From positions 186,001 through 250,000 of the forward strand of contig NZ_CP085725.1 of NCBI RefSeq assembly GCF_036840915.1: a stretch of 64,000 nt of DNA. Reading direction: 5' to 3'. Numbering within the stretch: position 1 is the first letter of the stretch; each line of letters starts with the position of its first letter. The notes under the pieces are model-generated. The model made no database searches. It saw nothing but the letters and a program-made list of their open reading frames with translations, and was not told the origin of the DNA. The DNA is from Flavobacterium hankyongi. Its GTDB lineage: Bacteria; Bacteroidota; Bacteroidia; Flavobacteriales; Flavobacteriaceae. Positions 35,238 through 44,004 of the stretch are shown here, in pieces. Made by a program: the position numbers and the translations under genes.

Positions 35238-36176
35238 ATGAAAAAGTTATTTCCTATATATGTAAGAATTCCAGTTTTTTTCACTTTGTTTTTCTTAGCA
35301 ATGGAATTCTTTATCGATTCTGGAGACCGACCAGCATTTGTCAAGTATCCTATTTTGATATTGGTTTTGTTAATGTTTTTGTTGGTTTTAATTGCTATCG
35401 AACTAGTCTTAAATGCAACAGATAGAGTAATAGATACTTTATTAACAGAAGAGCAACGAAAAGCAAAAGAAATTGAAGAAAACCTTCCTTTTACAGAAAC
35501 TCAATTCTACAAAGGATTGATGAGAAAACTTACTCGCTCTCGAAAAGTAGAGGAAGAAGGAGAATTGCTTTTACACCATAATTATGATGGTATTCAGGAA
35601 CTTGATAATGTATTACCGCCTTGGTGGGTGTATTTATTTTACGCAACTATTGCTTTTTCATTTATTTATTTGGTTCGTTTTCATGTTTTAGGACATGATA
35701 ACCAAAAAGCCGAATTTGACAAAGAAATGGCAGAAGCTAAAATTCAAGTAGAAGAATACAAAAAAACAGCTCCAGATTTAATGGATAAAGAAAAAGTTAC
35801 TTTATTGACTGATGCTGAAAGTATTAATGCTGGTAAAGCTATTTTTCAAACCAATTGTATCGCTTGTCATAAAGCCGATGGAGGAGGGGCTATTGGACCA
35901 AACTTAACAGATAAAAACTGGATTAATGGTGGAGGTATCAAAAATGTGTTCAACACCATTATGGAAGGTGGTCGTGCAGGAAAAGGGATGATTGCTTGGA
36001 AAGACCAAATAAAACCTACAGAAATTCAAAAAGTAGCCAGTTATGTTTTAAGTCTTCAAGGTACAAATCCTGCAGGGGCTAAAGAACCTGAAGGAGAAAT
36101 TTGGGCAGAAGAAGGAGTTGTAACGCCTAAAGATACAAAAGCGCCAACAGCAGTTGACACAACACAAACAAAATAA
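35238..36176 (+). CDS. ccoP: cbb3 oxidase subunit III, mono-heme
   Basis: 312 residues. Two N-terminal membrane helices (about 8-25 and 32-55), a cytoplasmic loop, a third helix (about 132-150), then one cytochrome c domain with CIACH at 207-211 and the Met ligand in GKGMIAW. Proteobacterial CcoP carries two hemes; only one CxxCH is present here. The last 35 residues are low-complexity Thr/Lys/Pro. Part of the ccoNOQP operon. Confidence 0.92.
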   Translation: MKKLFPIYVRIPVFFTLFFLAMEFFIDSGDRPAFVKYPILILVLLMFLLVLIAIELVLNATDRVIDTLLTEEQRKAKEIEENLPFTETQFYKGLMRKLTRSRKVEEEGELLLHHNYDGIQELDNVLPPWWVYLFYATIAFSFIYLVRFHVLGHDNQKAEFDKEMAEAKIQVEEYKKTAPDLMDKEKVTLLTDAESINAGKAIFQTNCIACHKADGGGAIGPNLTDKNWINGGGIKNVFNTIMEGGRAGKGMIAWKDQIKPTEIQKVASYVLSLQGTNPAGAKEPEGEIWAEEGVVTPKDTKAPTAVDTTQTK

Positions 36177-36190
36177 TAAATTTAACGTTG

Positions 36191-36244
36191 TCACTCTGAG
36201 CAATGTCGAGGAGTCTCTTGAGACTCTTCGGCAAGCCAGAATGA
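36191..36244. repeat. REP-like palindrome between ccoP and ccoG
   Basis: A core hairpin GAGTCTCTTGAGACTC (36211-36226) is enclosed by longer imperfect arms, with TCACTCTG on the left and CAGAATGA on the right. No T run. This is a typical Bacteroidota intergenic palindrome and lies in the cco operon, 15 bases before ccoG. Confidence 0.65.
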
Positions 36245-36258
36245 AAAAAAGATAAAAA

Positions 36259-37680
36259 ATGGCAACCAATTTACCAGATGATAATTTTAGAGATTCCATC
36301 GCTACTATTAATAAAGAGGGCAAACGAGCTTGGATTTTTCCTAAAAAGCCAAGTGGAAAATTATACGATAGAAGAAAATGGGTGAGTTATTTTTTACTAG
36401 CATTTCTTTTTTCAGCACCTTTTATCAAGATCAATGGAAATCAGTTTTTACTTTTTAATGTTTTAGAACGTAAATTTTCCATTTTTGGTTTTCCGTTTTG
36501 GCCACAAGATTTTCACTTGGTAGTTATTTGTATGATTATTGGAGTGGTTGGGTTGGCTTTATTTACTGTTGCTTTTGGTCGTATTTTTTGTGGTTGGATA
36601 TGTCCTCAAACCATTTTTATGGAAATGGTTTTCCGTAGAATTGAATATTGGATTGAAGGAGATCGTGGTGCTCAAATCAAGTTAGATAAACAAGCTTGGG
36701 ATGCCGAAAAAATTAGAAAAAGAATCACAAAGTGGTTTGTTTTTTATGTGGTTTCCTTTCTAATTGCCAATGTCTTTTTAGCCTATTTAGTAGGAAGTGA
36801 TCATGTTTTAGATATGGTGCGACAAGGACCATTTCATAATACAAATACTCTTATTGCACTTATCATTTTTACGTATGTATTCTATTTTATATACGCTTGG
36901 TTTCGTGAACAGGTTTGTATTATAGCCTGTCCTTACGGTCGTATGCAAGGCGTATTGCTGGATAACAAAACGATCAATGTGACCTATGATCATGTTCGTG
37001 GTGAAGGAGAATCGGGTAGAGCCAAATTTAAAAAAGGAGAAGACAGAGCACTTGCTGGTAAAGGCGATTGTATCGATTGCCACCAATGTGTAAATGTTTG
37101 TCCAACAGGTATCGACATTCGTAACGGAACACAGTTAGAGTGTGTGAATTGCACAGCATGTATAGACGAGTGTAATTCGATTATGAAAAGCGTGAATTTA
37201 CCCATAAACTTAATTCGTTACGCTAGTGAAGATGAAGTTGTGAAAAAGGAAAAGTTCGTTTTCACTAATAGAATGAAAGGCTATGTTGCAGTATTGTCAA
37301 TACTTATTGGAATCTTCATTGGGATGTTGTTTTTGCGTAATGATGTTGAGGCTGATGTTTTACGATTGCCAGGTCAATTATTTGAGCATAAAGGCGATAA
37401 GATAAGTAATGTGTTCACCTATAAAATTGTAAATAAAACAGTCCGTGATTTTGATAATGTACATTTCAAATTGGCAAACCAAGAAGGCCAAATCAAACTA
37501 GTAGGAAATCAATCGTTTCTAGTAAAAAAAGAAGCCATGGCACAAGGAACATTGTTTATCGAAATTCACCCAGCGTTTTTAAAGAGTGATAAAACCAAAG
37601 TGACCATTGAAGTATATAACAATAATGAGTTATTAGAAACAACTTCGACCAATTTTTTAAGTCCGAGAAGTTTTAATTAA
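36259..37680 (+). CDS. ccoG: Cytochrome c oxidase accessory ferredoxin-type protein
   Basis: 473 residues. Several membrane helices in the N-terminal half, motif CGWICPQT near residue 115, then a two-cluster ferredoxin region (CIDCHQCVNVCP and CVNCTACIDEC, about 271-305) and a periplasmic C-terminal beta domain. CcoG reduces copper for oxidase assembly in other bacteria. Length is normal. Separated from ccoH by a repeat-rich 139-base gap. Confidence 0.94.
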   Translation: MATNLPDDNFRDSIATINKEGKRAWIFPKKPSGKLYDRRKWVSYFLLAFLFSAPFIKINGNQFLLFNVLERKFSIFGFPFWPQDFHLVVICMIIGVVGLALFTVAFGRIFCGWICPQTIFMEMVFRRIEYWIEGDRGAQIKLDKQAWDAEKIRKRITKWFVFYVVSFLIANVFLAYLVGSDHVLDMVRQGPFHNTNTLIALIIFTYVFYFIYAWFREQVCIIACPYGRMQGVLLDNKTINVTYDHVRGEGESGRAKFKKGEDRALAGKGDCIDCHQCVNVCPTGIDIRNGTQLECVNCTACIDECNSIMKSVNLPINLIRYASEDEVVKKEKFVFTNRMKGYVAVLSILIGIFIGMLFLRNDVEADVLRLPGQLFEHKGDKISNVFTYKIVNKTVRDFDNVHFKLANQEGQIKLVGNQSFLVKKEAMAQGTLFIEIHPAFLKSDKTKVTIEVYNNNELLETTSTNFLSPRSFN

Positions 37681-37690
37681 TTGAAAAAGA

Positions 37691-37804
37691 ATGATAATAG
37701 ACAAATAGATGATAGATAGACAGAAATTGAAATTACGATAAAAAGATAAAAGTATTATAACGGAGTTTTATAGTCTACTATCGTTCGTCTATAATCTATT
37801 CTCG
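37691..37804. repeat. Degenerate inverted-repeat element between ccoG and ccoH
   Basis: The left part (37691-37722) contains GATAATAGACAAATAGATG. The reverse complement of this 19-mer appears exactly at 54769-54787. The right part (37771-37804) is an imperfect inverted copy (GTCTATAATCTATTCTCG). The unit looks like a small non-coding relative of the element around the four-helix-bundle gene at 54.3 kb. Confidence 0.6.
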
Positions 37805-37819
37805 AATAAAAATAAAATT

Positions 37820-38266
37820 ATGAAAGCAAATTGGGGCACAGGAATCGTTATAGCATTTGCATTGTTTATTACGTTCATTTTGTACTTTGTGTTTAAAGTA
37901 CAATCTGACTCGCATTATGACCATGAGATGGTTACCGAAGAATATTATAAAAAAGAATTAAATTTTCAGCAACAGCTTGACAAGTCGCAAAATGCTTACG
38001 ATTTAAAAGAAAAACTGACAATTTCAACACAAAACGATAGATTACAAATTAGTTTTCCAAAATCGTTTGACCATAAAAAAATCAAAGGTAAAGTGTCCTT
38101 TTATAGACCGTCCAACCAGAAACTGGATTTTGAGATTCCTATCTCTTTGTCCAATTCAAATTTGCTCGTACCTAAAACAGATTTGGTTGGCGGTCGTTGG
38201 GACATTACAGTAGATTGGGAGTATAATGGTGTTGGGTATTTCAATAAACAGAGTGTGAATTTGTAA
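37820..38266 (+). CDS. ccoH: FixH-like cbb3 assembly protein
   Basis: 148 residues. One N-terminal membrane helix (GIVIAFALFITFILYFVFKV) followed by a periplasmic domain with DHEMVTEEYYKKELNFQQQL, the usual FixH motif in Bacteroidota. It sits between ccoG and a TauE/SafE-like gene, the standard order. Needed for oxidase assembly in other species. Confidence 0.9.
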   Translation: MKANWGTGIVIAFALFITFILYFVFKVQSDSHYDHEMVTEEYYKKELNFQQQLDKSQNAYDLKEKLTISTQNDRLQISFPKSFDHKKIKGKVSFYRPSNQKLDFEIPISLSNSNLLVPKTDLVGGRWDITVDWEYNGVGYFNKQSVNL

Positions 38267-38304
38267 TTCGATAATTTTTAACTCACAAGTTATAATTTAA
38301 AAAA

Positions 38305-39006
38305 GTGCTGTATTCAGGATTTATTTTAGGATTAATAAGTAGCTTACATTGTATTGGGATGTGTGGTCCTATTGCTATGATGTTGCCACTTGAACATAAA
38401 AATCCTACTAAAAAAGTATTACAGCTTTTGATCTATCATTTTGGTCGAGTTTCGGCTTATATGATCTTCGGATTGGTTTTTGGTTTGTTAGGGAAAGGAC
38501 TTTTTCTGGCTGGTTTGCAACAAGAGTTATCGGTTCTCATTGGTATTTTTATGATTGCATTTGTATTAATTCCAGAGAAAGTTCTTGCCCAATATAATTT
38601 TTCAAAACCAGTGTATCAATTAATTTCTAAAGTAAAATCATTACTAGGGAATCAATTTAAAAATAAAACCTATGGTTCCTTATTTACTATTGGTTTGTTA
38701 AATGGTTTTTTACCTTGTGGTCTAGTTTACGTAGCTTTATTTGGAGCCATTGCCATGCAAAATGAAGCATTGGGAGTAGGCTATATGTTCCTCTACGGAT
38801 TAGGCACCATTCCTATGATGAGCGCTGTGGTTTATGTCTCTAATATATTTACTGTTCCAATGCGTAACAGGATTCAAAAAATTATTCCACTCATTACTAT
38901 TGTAATAGGTACTTTATTCATTTTACGCGGTTTGGGACTTGATATACCTTTTGTGTCTCCAAGTAATGTAAGCTTGTTTGTGCAAAACACACCACATTGC
39001 CGATAA
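38305..39006 (+). CDS. TauE/SafE-like protein of the cco cluster
   Basis: 233 residues with six or seven membrane segments. Motifs LHCIGMCGPIAMML near the N-terminus and NGFLPCGLVYVALFGA in the middle place it in the cytochrome biogenesis group of the sulfite exporter TauE/SafE superfamily. The conserved Cys residues may handle copper (inference, as with CcoA/SenC-linked homologues). Start is GTG at 38305. Last gene of the cco cluster. Confidence 0.88.
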   Translation: MLYSGFILGLISSLHCIGMCGPIAMMLPLEHKNPTKKVLQLLIYHFGRVSAYMIFGLVFGLLGKGLFLAGLQQELSVLIGIFMIAFVLIPEKVLAQYNFSKPVYQLISKVKSLLGNQFKNKTYGSLFTIGLLNGFLPCGLVYVALFGAIAMQNEALGVGYMFLYGLGTIPMMSAVVYVSNIFTVPMRNRIQKIIPLITIVIGTLFILRGLGLDIPFVSPSNVSLFVQNTPHCR

Positions 39007-39226
39007 TTGATGTTTGTTTTCTTTGCTTTTTTAAAGACTTTAAGAAGAAGTCGAATGGAGCCAAGTTAACATGAACCAAAAGAAGGACAGTTTTGAGATT
39101 TATTTCCGATTTCATCGAAGCCGAAATTTCAAAGCTAAAATTTCTATAAGGATTTAAAAATTGACTTTTTGATTCTTTTATGTCTAAACAAAAGAATATA
39201 TATAAATAATTAAAATTTCTAATACT
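39007..39226. other. Gene-free stretch after the cco cluster
   Basis: 220 bases without a credible ORF. It contains purine-rich segments (AAGAAGTCGAATGGAGCC, GAACCAAAAGAAGGAC) that look like decayed repeat sequence. No terminator or promoter stood out. Confidence 0.4.
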
Positions 39227-39457
39227 ATGGAAAGACACAATTTACTAAACGAATTCCCTGAATTCACTGCAAAAATCCACGAATTAAAAACAACCGACAA
39301 CCACTTTAAAAAACTATTTGACGAATACCACGAAGTGGAACACGAAATCCACAAATACAATTCAGGTGCCGAAGTAACTTCAGACGAACATATGCACGAG
39401 CTGAAAGCCAAGTTACTGTTTTTAAAAGACGAAATTTTCTCAATGTTGAAGAATTAA
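39227..39457 (+). CDS. DUF465 (YdcH-like) small protein
   Basis: 76 residues, mostly helical and charged: FPEFTAKIHELKTTDNHFKK, then FDEYHEVEHEIHKYN and LKAKLLFLKDEIFSML. This is the DUF465 pattern, a short helical hairpin of unknown function. Single gene followed directly by a strong terminator. Confidence 0.9.
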   Translation: MERHNLLNEFPEFTAKIHELKTTDNHFKKLFDEYHEVEHEIHKYNSGAEVTSDEHMHELKAKLLFLKDEIFSMLKN

Positions 39458-39488
39458 AAAAAGCCCACTGGTTGAGTGGGCTTTTTTG
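39458..39488 (+). terminator. Terminator after the DUF465 gene
   Basis: AAGCCCACT pairs with AGTGGGCTT around GGTTG, with A run before and T run after. Starts right after the stop codon. Confidence 0.88.
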
Positions 39489-39541
39489 TTGGTATCAAGT
39501 TATAAATGACTTTTTACAAAGCACACCAAACTGTAGATAAT

Positions 39542-40522
39542 TTATATTTGAGTTTTTACTTCATCTATAATAAACTTCCAATTTTCCTTTTGAAAAGGGG
39601 CATTGTGTTCACCATTTTTTATTGGAAATATCTTTTTTGATGTTGTCACTGCATTTTCATATAAGTTAACCCCCATCGAATAAGGAAGAACATGATCACT
39701 AGTGCCTTGCATTATAACTAAATTTCCTTTAAATTTTTTTATCTCTTCAGTATTTGAAATGCTCAATAAATGTTCTTCAGTTTTCAGTTTTAAAAAAGGT
39801 CTAAACAAGATTTTTGGCCCTCTGGTAAATACTTTTTTTTGATAGGCCAAAAGTGTTTTCGCATTCGAAAAAGGAGAAAGTAAATATAAGTTAGGAATAT
39901 TGTTTTCAGTTCCCAACTTAGTAGCAAATACACTTCCAAGAGAATAACCCATTACAAAATGTACTTTGCCTTCATTGCGAGTAACTTCGTCTAGAAAATA
40001 TTCATTGTCATTAAATTGGGTTTTAAATGACGGAGTTCCCTCGGATTTTCCGTAGCCACGATAATTTAATACATAAATTTTTGAATTCGTTTGTTTTGCC
40101 AAATCAATTAATTCGTTTGAAAAATTTGTTACAGTTGAAGTATTGCCAAGAAAAAATAAACCTACTTTCTCGGTTTTTGGTGGTTCAAAAACAAAATATT
40201 CTAGATTTAATGTGTCACGCTTTAAAAACTTTCTCCAAACCAAAACCTTTTCGGCAGTATATATTAATTCATTGTTAGTATCAATTATGCTTTTATATGA
40301 GTTGAGAAGACTGTCTTTTTTCGCTTCACTATAATCAGTCCTTTTAATAACTCTAACCATTCTCTCATAATTGTACTTCCCTTCTTTAAAAACAGAACTT
40401 TCAACAATTTCAATTGTTTTGCACGAAACAACTGAGAGTATTATAAGAACATAGCATGAAACTAGCTTGTAATTATTTGTTATTAAGCTATTTAAATGAC
40501 GATAAATTTGATTTGGCTTCAT
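39542..40522 (-). CDS. Alpha/beta hydrolase, probable lipoprotein
   Basis: 326 residues. N-terminal hydrophobic stretch with lipobox ending at C34 (LSVVSC). Alpha/beta hydrolase fold: oxyanion region FFLGNTS, then NYRGYGKSEG, the nucleophile S194 in GYSLGS, acid Asp in MQGTSDHVLP and His in NGEHNAPF. Substrate unknown. Solitary minus-strand gene. Confidence 0.85.
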   Translation of the reverse strand: MKPNQIYRHLNSLITNNYKLVSCYVLIILSVVSCKTIEIVESSVFKEGKYNYERMVRVIKRTDYSEAKKDSLLNSYKSIIDTNNELIYTAEKVLVWRKFLKRDTLNLEYFVFEPPKTEKVGLFFLGNTSTVTNFSNELIDLAKQTNSKIYVLNYRGYGKSEGTPSFKTQFNDNEYFLDEVTRNEGKVHFVMGYSLGSVFATKLGTENNIPNLYLLSPFSNAKTLLAYQKKVFTRGPKILFRPFLKLKTEEHLLSISNTEEIKKFKGNLVIMQGTSDHVLPYSMGVNLYENAVTTSKKIFPIKNGEHNAPFQKENWKFIIDEVKTQI

Positions 40523-40805
40523 TGTGTTTTTTAGTTATTTGACTATTCCAAGTTGAATTATAGAAACTAAATTTCGTTCACCCAAGTTAATAAAAATATT
40601 TAAAGGCAATTCTGGTTGATGCTTTTTCAGAGAGAATATTTGTTATTGTACTTTTGTTGGTGCAATTTTCCAACTAGTGTTACATTCATGAAACTTTAGA
40701 AAAAAGTAATTTTGGTTCAGTATGATTGAGATATTCACGGTAATACCTTAATGCACTCATTGACATTATAAAAAAAACCGTTGTCATTGACTGTGACATT
40801 AATTA
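40523..40805. other. Gene-free stretch between hydrolase and csp genes
   Basis: About 280 bases with no credible ORF. It must hold the hydrolase promoter on the minus strand. A plus-strand TACTTTTG at about 40648 matches a -7 element but leads to no gene. Confidence 0.4.
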
Positions 40806-40807
40806 AC

Positions 40808-40837
40808 TAAAAAAGCCAGTCTATTTTAGACTGGCTT
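40808..40837 (-). terminator. Terminator of the cold-shock gene
   Basis: AGCCAGTCTA and TAGACTGGCT form a perfect stem around TTT; on the minus strand a T run follows (A run on the plus strand at 40809-40813). Confidence 0.85.
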
Positions 40838-40860
40838 AGTTTGTAAAGGCAAAATATATC

Positions 40861-41052
40861 TTAGATAACGTTTACATTAGTTGCTGTTGGTCCCTTTTTT
40901 CCGTTTTCTACAGAGTAAGTTACCGAGTCGTTTTCACGTACTGTTTCATTTAGACCAGTAACATGCACGAACACATCATTACTACCATCATTTGGAGTAA
41001 TAAATCCGAAGCCTTTTGCTTCATTGAAAAACTTGATTTTTCCTTCGTTCAT
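40861..41052 (-). CDS. cspA: Cold-shock domain protein
   Basis: 63 residues, one OB-fold cold-shock domain: KIKFFNEAKGFGFI with RNP1 at about residues 13-18 and VFVHVTGL as RNP2. Single-stranded nucleic-acid chaperone. Slightly shorter than E. coli CspA. The 217 bases upstream are very AT-rich and could hold a long regulatory leader, as in other csp genes. Confidence 0.95.
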   Translation of the reverse strand: MNEGKIKFFNEAKGFGFITPNDGSNDVFVHVTGLNETVRENDSVTYSVENGKKGPTATNVNVI

Positions 41053-41269
41053 AAAAATGATTATTTATTAAGCCACAAACATACAATATTTTTTTAAAAA
41101 TTTTTCATTTATTTTTTTAAAGTATTAAATTATTTTTAAATTAAGGCTTTTAAAAATTATATTTTTTAATTTTTTAAATTGATTGAGTTTGATTCTTCTG
41201 TTTCATACAACGGTTTTCCACTTGCAAACGCGAGTTTCTATGTTTTTAAAATCTAAAATTATCATTGAT

Positions 41270-42193
41270 TTAAATCGTAGCCGTTTTAAAAATAAAAAGG
41301 GAATACAAACAAATAAACAATAAACCTTCCCACACCGAAATTTTTTTGTCTTGGGTCAGTAAATAAAACAGAAGTCCACATGCTGCCATTACTGGTAATG
41401 AAAACTGAATAAGGTTATTTGTAACCGCAATTGTGCCAAAAAAGGATGCAATTGAAGGAATTACCAAGGTGTTAAAAATAGAAGAACCTAATACATTTCC
41501 TATGGCCATTTCGGCTTTTCCATTTTTTATGGCACTTATGTTAACTGTTAGTTCTGGTAAGGTTGTTCCAAGTGATAGTAATGTTAAAGCTACAATAGAT
41601 TTTGGTATTGATAAATCAGTAGCTATTTTTTCAAGTGAAATAATTGTGTAATCAGCACCAAAATAGATTCCTACTGCTGATAATAACAATATCAACAAAG
41701 GAACGATAGGGAATTTTTCAGTTTTTATTTTTGCCGCTTCCTTATTTTTTGATTCCCCTTTTATTAGATAAATACTGTAAACAATAAACATTAATAACCC
41801 AAAAAATGACTCGGTAGCTTCCATTTTACCATCATAAGCGATTATATAGAAAAATAAAAAACTACCTATTAGATAGTTTAAATCAATATACATGTAACCA
41901 CTTTTTAAAGAGATATTTTTCCTGTTTATAACCACAGCAAGACCTGTTATAAGAAGAATATTAGAAATGTTTGCACCAATGATGTTTCCTGATAATATTT
42001 CTGAAGCACCTTTATTTACAGATATTATACCTGAGATAAGTTCTGGTAACGAGGTTCCTATACCAACAATAAAAACACCAACCACAAAAGATGGCAGTTT
42101 TAAGTATTTTCCAATGGCTTCTGCAGAATTTGTAAAATAATTTGAAGATATTAAAAGCCCAGTAAGAGCCAGTAAAAAAACTAAGTAATACAT
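41270..42193 (-). CDS. Calcium/sodium antiporter family protein
   Basis: 307 residues, about ten membrane helices in two inverted halves. Each half has the CaCA alpha-repeat: GIGTSLPELISGI near residue 46 and LGTTLPELTVNI near 207, both with the ion-binding Glu in LPEL. YrbG-like K+-independent exchanger. Solitary gene; the 206 bases upstream hold a GAGCGAGACGCTCGC-type palindrome. Confidence 0.92.
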   Translation of the reverse strand: MYYLVFLLALTGLLISSNYFTNSAEAIGKYLKLPSFVVGVFIVGIGTSLPELISGIISVNKGASEILSGNIIGANISNILLITGLAVVINRKNISLKSGYMYIDLNYLIGSFLFFYIIAYDGKMEATESFFGLLMFIVYSIYLIKGESKNKEAAKIKTEKFPIVPLLILLLSAVGIYFGADYTIISLEKIATDLSIPKSIVALTLLSLGTTLPELTVNISAIKNGKAEMAIGNVLGSSIFNTLVIPSIASFFGTIAVTNNLIQFSLPVMAACGLLFYLLTQDKKISVWEGLLFICLYSLFIFKTATI

Positions 42194-42342
42194 TATCGAT
42201 TTTATTTTATGCTACTAAAATAATCTAAATTACTTAACGTAAAAAAATATAGTACTTATTATAAAATTGTTTTGTGCTTAATTTTTAGAAACAAAAAAAT
42301 GATTTGTTTATTTTGCGCAGCGGGTAATGTTATTTTAGCTCA

Positions 42343-42371
42343 GCACAAGCGAGACGCTCGCGTTATCTGGG
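42343..42371 (+). repeat. GCGAGACGCTCGC repeat, copy 1
   Basis: Consensus GCAC(A/G)AGCGAGACGCTCGCG followed by a TCTGGG-like tail. The core forms a 5-pair hairpin. It lies 28 bases after the stop of the minus-strand GNAT gene. Other copies at 43908-43930 (inverted), 43973-44001 and 44853-44882. Confidence 0.75.
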
Positions 42372-42399
42372 ATTTCAAATGATATTTGAAACGGATTTA

Positions 42400-42918
42400 C
42401 TAATCGAGTTTTAGTTTCATCATTATATCAGTTTGTTTATCATTACCAAGTTTGAAAATATGTTTGTCAAAGGCTACAAATCCGTTTTTCTCGTAAAATC
42501 GTATTGCTCTATGATTTTCTTCCCAAACCCCAAGCCAAACATATTTCATATTGTTGACTCTTGCTATTTCAATGGCTTTATCAAAAAGAACTTGTCCCGC
42601 CTTTTTGTCATGAAATTCTTTTAGAACATAAATTCGCTCAATTTCCATAGCATCTTCGCTCTTTATTTCTGTTTGAGATTGGCCACTATTTACTTTTAAA
42701 TATCCAATTGCTTTTCCTTTAAACAATGCAAAATAAAATTCAGAGTTTTTATCTGCAAGTTCTGCTTTCATCTTTTCGCTTGCAAAGCTATTTTCTAGAT
42801 ATTTTTTCATATCCTCTTCACTATTTTCGGAAGCGAAAGTTTCTTCAAAAGTACGTATTCCTATTTCCTGTAATTCATGTAAATCACTTACAGTTATTTT
42901 TCTAATTGTAATATCCAT
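42400..42918 (-). CDS. GNAT family N-acetyltransferase
   Basis: 172 residues, one GNAT domain: IRKITVSDLHELQEIGI at the N-terminus, then GYLKV, the acetyl-CoA loop region KKAGQVLFDKAIEIAR and C-terminal VWLGVWEENHRAIRFYEKNG with the usual WExN-RAIxFYxKxGF signature. Substrate unknown. Solitary minus-strand gene near a Crp-like regulator gene. Confidence 0.92.
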   Translation of the reverse strand: MDITIRKITVSDLHELQEIGIRTFEETFASENSEEDMKKYLENSFASEKMKAELADKNSEFYFALFKGKAIGYLKVNSGQSQTEIKSEDAMEIERIYVLKEFHDKKAGQVLFDKAIEIARVNNMKYVWLGVWEENHRAIRFYEKNGFVAFDKHIFKLGNDKQTDIMMKLKLD

Positions 42919-42984
42919 GCTTTATTTTTTACAAAGTTCTGTATTTGATTTCTGTAAAAATTTTACAAATGATAAAAAAGAATA

Positions 42985-43548
42985 TTATTTGTTATTATTT
43001 CGTATTCTACTCAAACTGACTTGAGTTATGCCTAAATAGGACGCGATATGTCCCAGTTGTATCCTTTGAATAATACTAGGATGGTTTTTTAAAAGTTCGC
43101 CATAGCGTTCTGTAGCAGTTCCAAACTGTCTCGAAATAAGCCTCTCTTCAGCTTTTAAGAGTTCATATTCGGCAAATTTTCTGCCCCAGTTGGCTATTTC
43201 GATATTATCCTGAAATTGCTTTTTAAGATTTTCGGTAGTAAGTTTATAAAGCACACAATCTTCTAAAAGTTCGATGCTTTCGTATCCTTTTTGATTGTCG
43301 ATATAGCTTTTTAAAGAAGCTATAGTATCACCTTCTTTTCCAAAGGAAAAAGTGACTTCATTGCCATCAGCTTCAAAAAATGTTCGGGCGATCCCTTTTT
43401 TAATGAAAAAGATATTTTTTTCAATTTTATCAGCTCTAATGACGATGGTGTTTTTAGGAAAACTTACTTCTTCCACATTTTCTTTTAGCAAGAGTTTAGC
43501 CGAAGTAGAAAGAGGATGTATTTTATCTATTATTTGATCGAAATTCAT
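42985..43548 (-). CDS. Crp/Fnr family regulator without Cys cluster
   Basis: 187 residues. Cyclic-nucleotide-like beta roll (FPKNTIVIRADKIEKNIFFI, then GIARTFFEADGNEVTFSFG) and a C-terminal HTH, LGHIASYLGITQVSLSRIR. No N-terminal CxxC, so it is not an oxygen sensor of the FNR kind. This short form is common in Flavobacteria; ligand unknown. A -7 element TATATTTG (43573 to 43566) lies 18 bases before the start. Confidence 0.9.
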   Translation of the reverse strand: MNFDQIIDKIHPLSTSAKLLLKENVEEVSFPKNTIVIRADKIEKNIFFIKKGIARTFFEADGNEVTFSFGKEGDTIASLKSYIDNQKGYESIELLEDCVLYKLTTENLKKQFQDNIEIANWGRKFAEYELLKAEERLISRQFGTATERYGELLKNHPSIIQRIQLGHIASYLGITQVSLSRIRNNNK

Positions 43549-43812
43549 TTTATTGATGCTAGTCTCAAATATACAAAACGATACAATACAGTTTGCGCTT
43601 AACTTTTAAGAATAGAAGCTTAGTTACAGTGCAGTTTTATTTTTTTAGGAAGTACACTTAGCCTGTTGAAGTATCATCACATTAGTTGAAATATGAAATG
43701 AATTCAATTGTAGAAGTGTTTTTATGTTGTCTTCGTGAGCCTCAGACAACAGTTGGTATTCTGTTTCTTTTTTTTCATTTTAATTATTTAAGCACAAAAT
43801 CTGTTTCCTTTT

Positions 43813-43900
43813 TTTAAAAAATATTTTTTTGAAACAAAAAGTGTGTCTAATTTGTAAAAATTCTATTTTAAAAACAAAGAGAGATTAAAAGTTTTTCATT
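43813..43900 (+). repeat. AT-rich intergenic repeat, copy A
   Basis: Shares a long imperfect match with 45385-45470, including GTGTCTAATTT, ACAAAGAG and TTAAAAGTTTT in the same order. About 80 bases align with small gaps. No ORF; contains a TAATTTG that resembles part of a -7 element. Confidence 0.65.
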
Positions 43901-43907
43901 TGCTACT

Positions 43908-43930
43908 GCGAGCGTCTCGCTCGTACTCAC
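43908..43930 (-). repeat. GCGAGACGCTCGC repeat, copy 2 (inverted)
   Basis: GCGAGCGTCTCGCTCGT is the reverse complement of the core in the other copies. With copy 3 at 43973-44001 it could form a large hairpin with a loop of about 45 bases. Confidence 0.7.
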
Positions 43931-43972
43931 AGTCTGGGTGATTTCTTAAAAGTGTTTGCTTGTTGTGGTGGT

Positions 43973-44001
43973 CACAAGCGAGACGCTCGCGCTAACTGGG
44001 G
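43973..44001 (+). repeat. GCGAGACGCTCGC repeat, copy 3
   Basis: CACAAGCGAGACGCTCGCGC followed by TAACTGGG. It ends 3 bases before the stop codon side of the minus-strand nuclease-like gene. Confidence 0.75.
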
Positions 44002-44004
44002 GCT

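Larger units (their letters stand above)
43549..44004. other. Repeat-rich gene-free stretch
   Basis: About 450 bases without a credible ORF. It contains the promoter of the Crp-like gene (43566-43573), an AT-rich repeat (about 43813-43900) with a second copy at 45385-45470, and two GCGAGACGCTCGC palindromes facing each other (43908-43930 and 43973-44001). Confidence 0.6.

Noticed and set aside
38918..39238. Minus-strand ORF after the cco cluster
   Set aside because: Overlaps the end of the TauE/SafE gene and the DUF465 start, and the translation shows no signal or family pattern.
40648..40655. Plus-strand -7 element TACTTTTG
   Set aside because: No gene or structured RNA follows on the plus strand before the convergent csp gene.
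43908..44001. tRNA-like fold from facing palindromes
   Set aside because: No acceptor stem, anticodon loop or T-loop GTTCRA motif; better explained as paired repeats.
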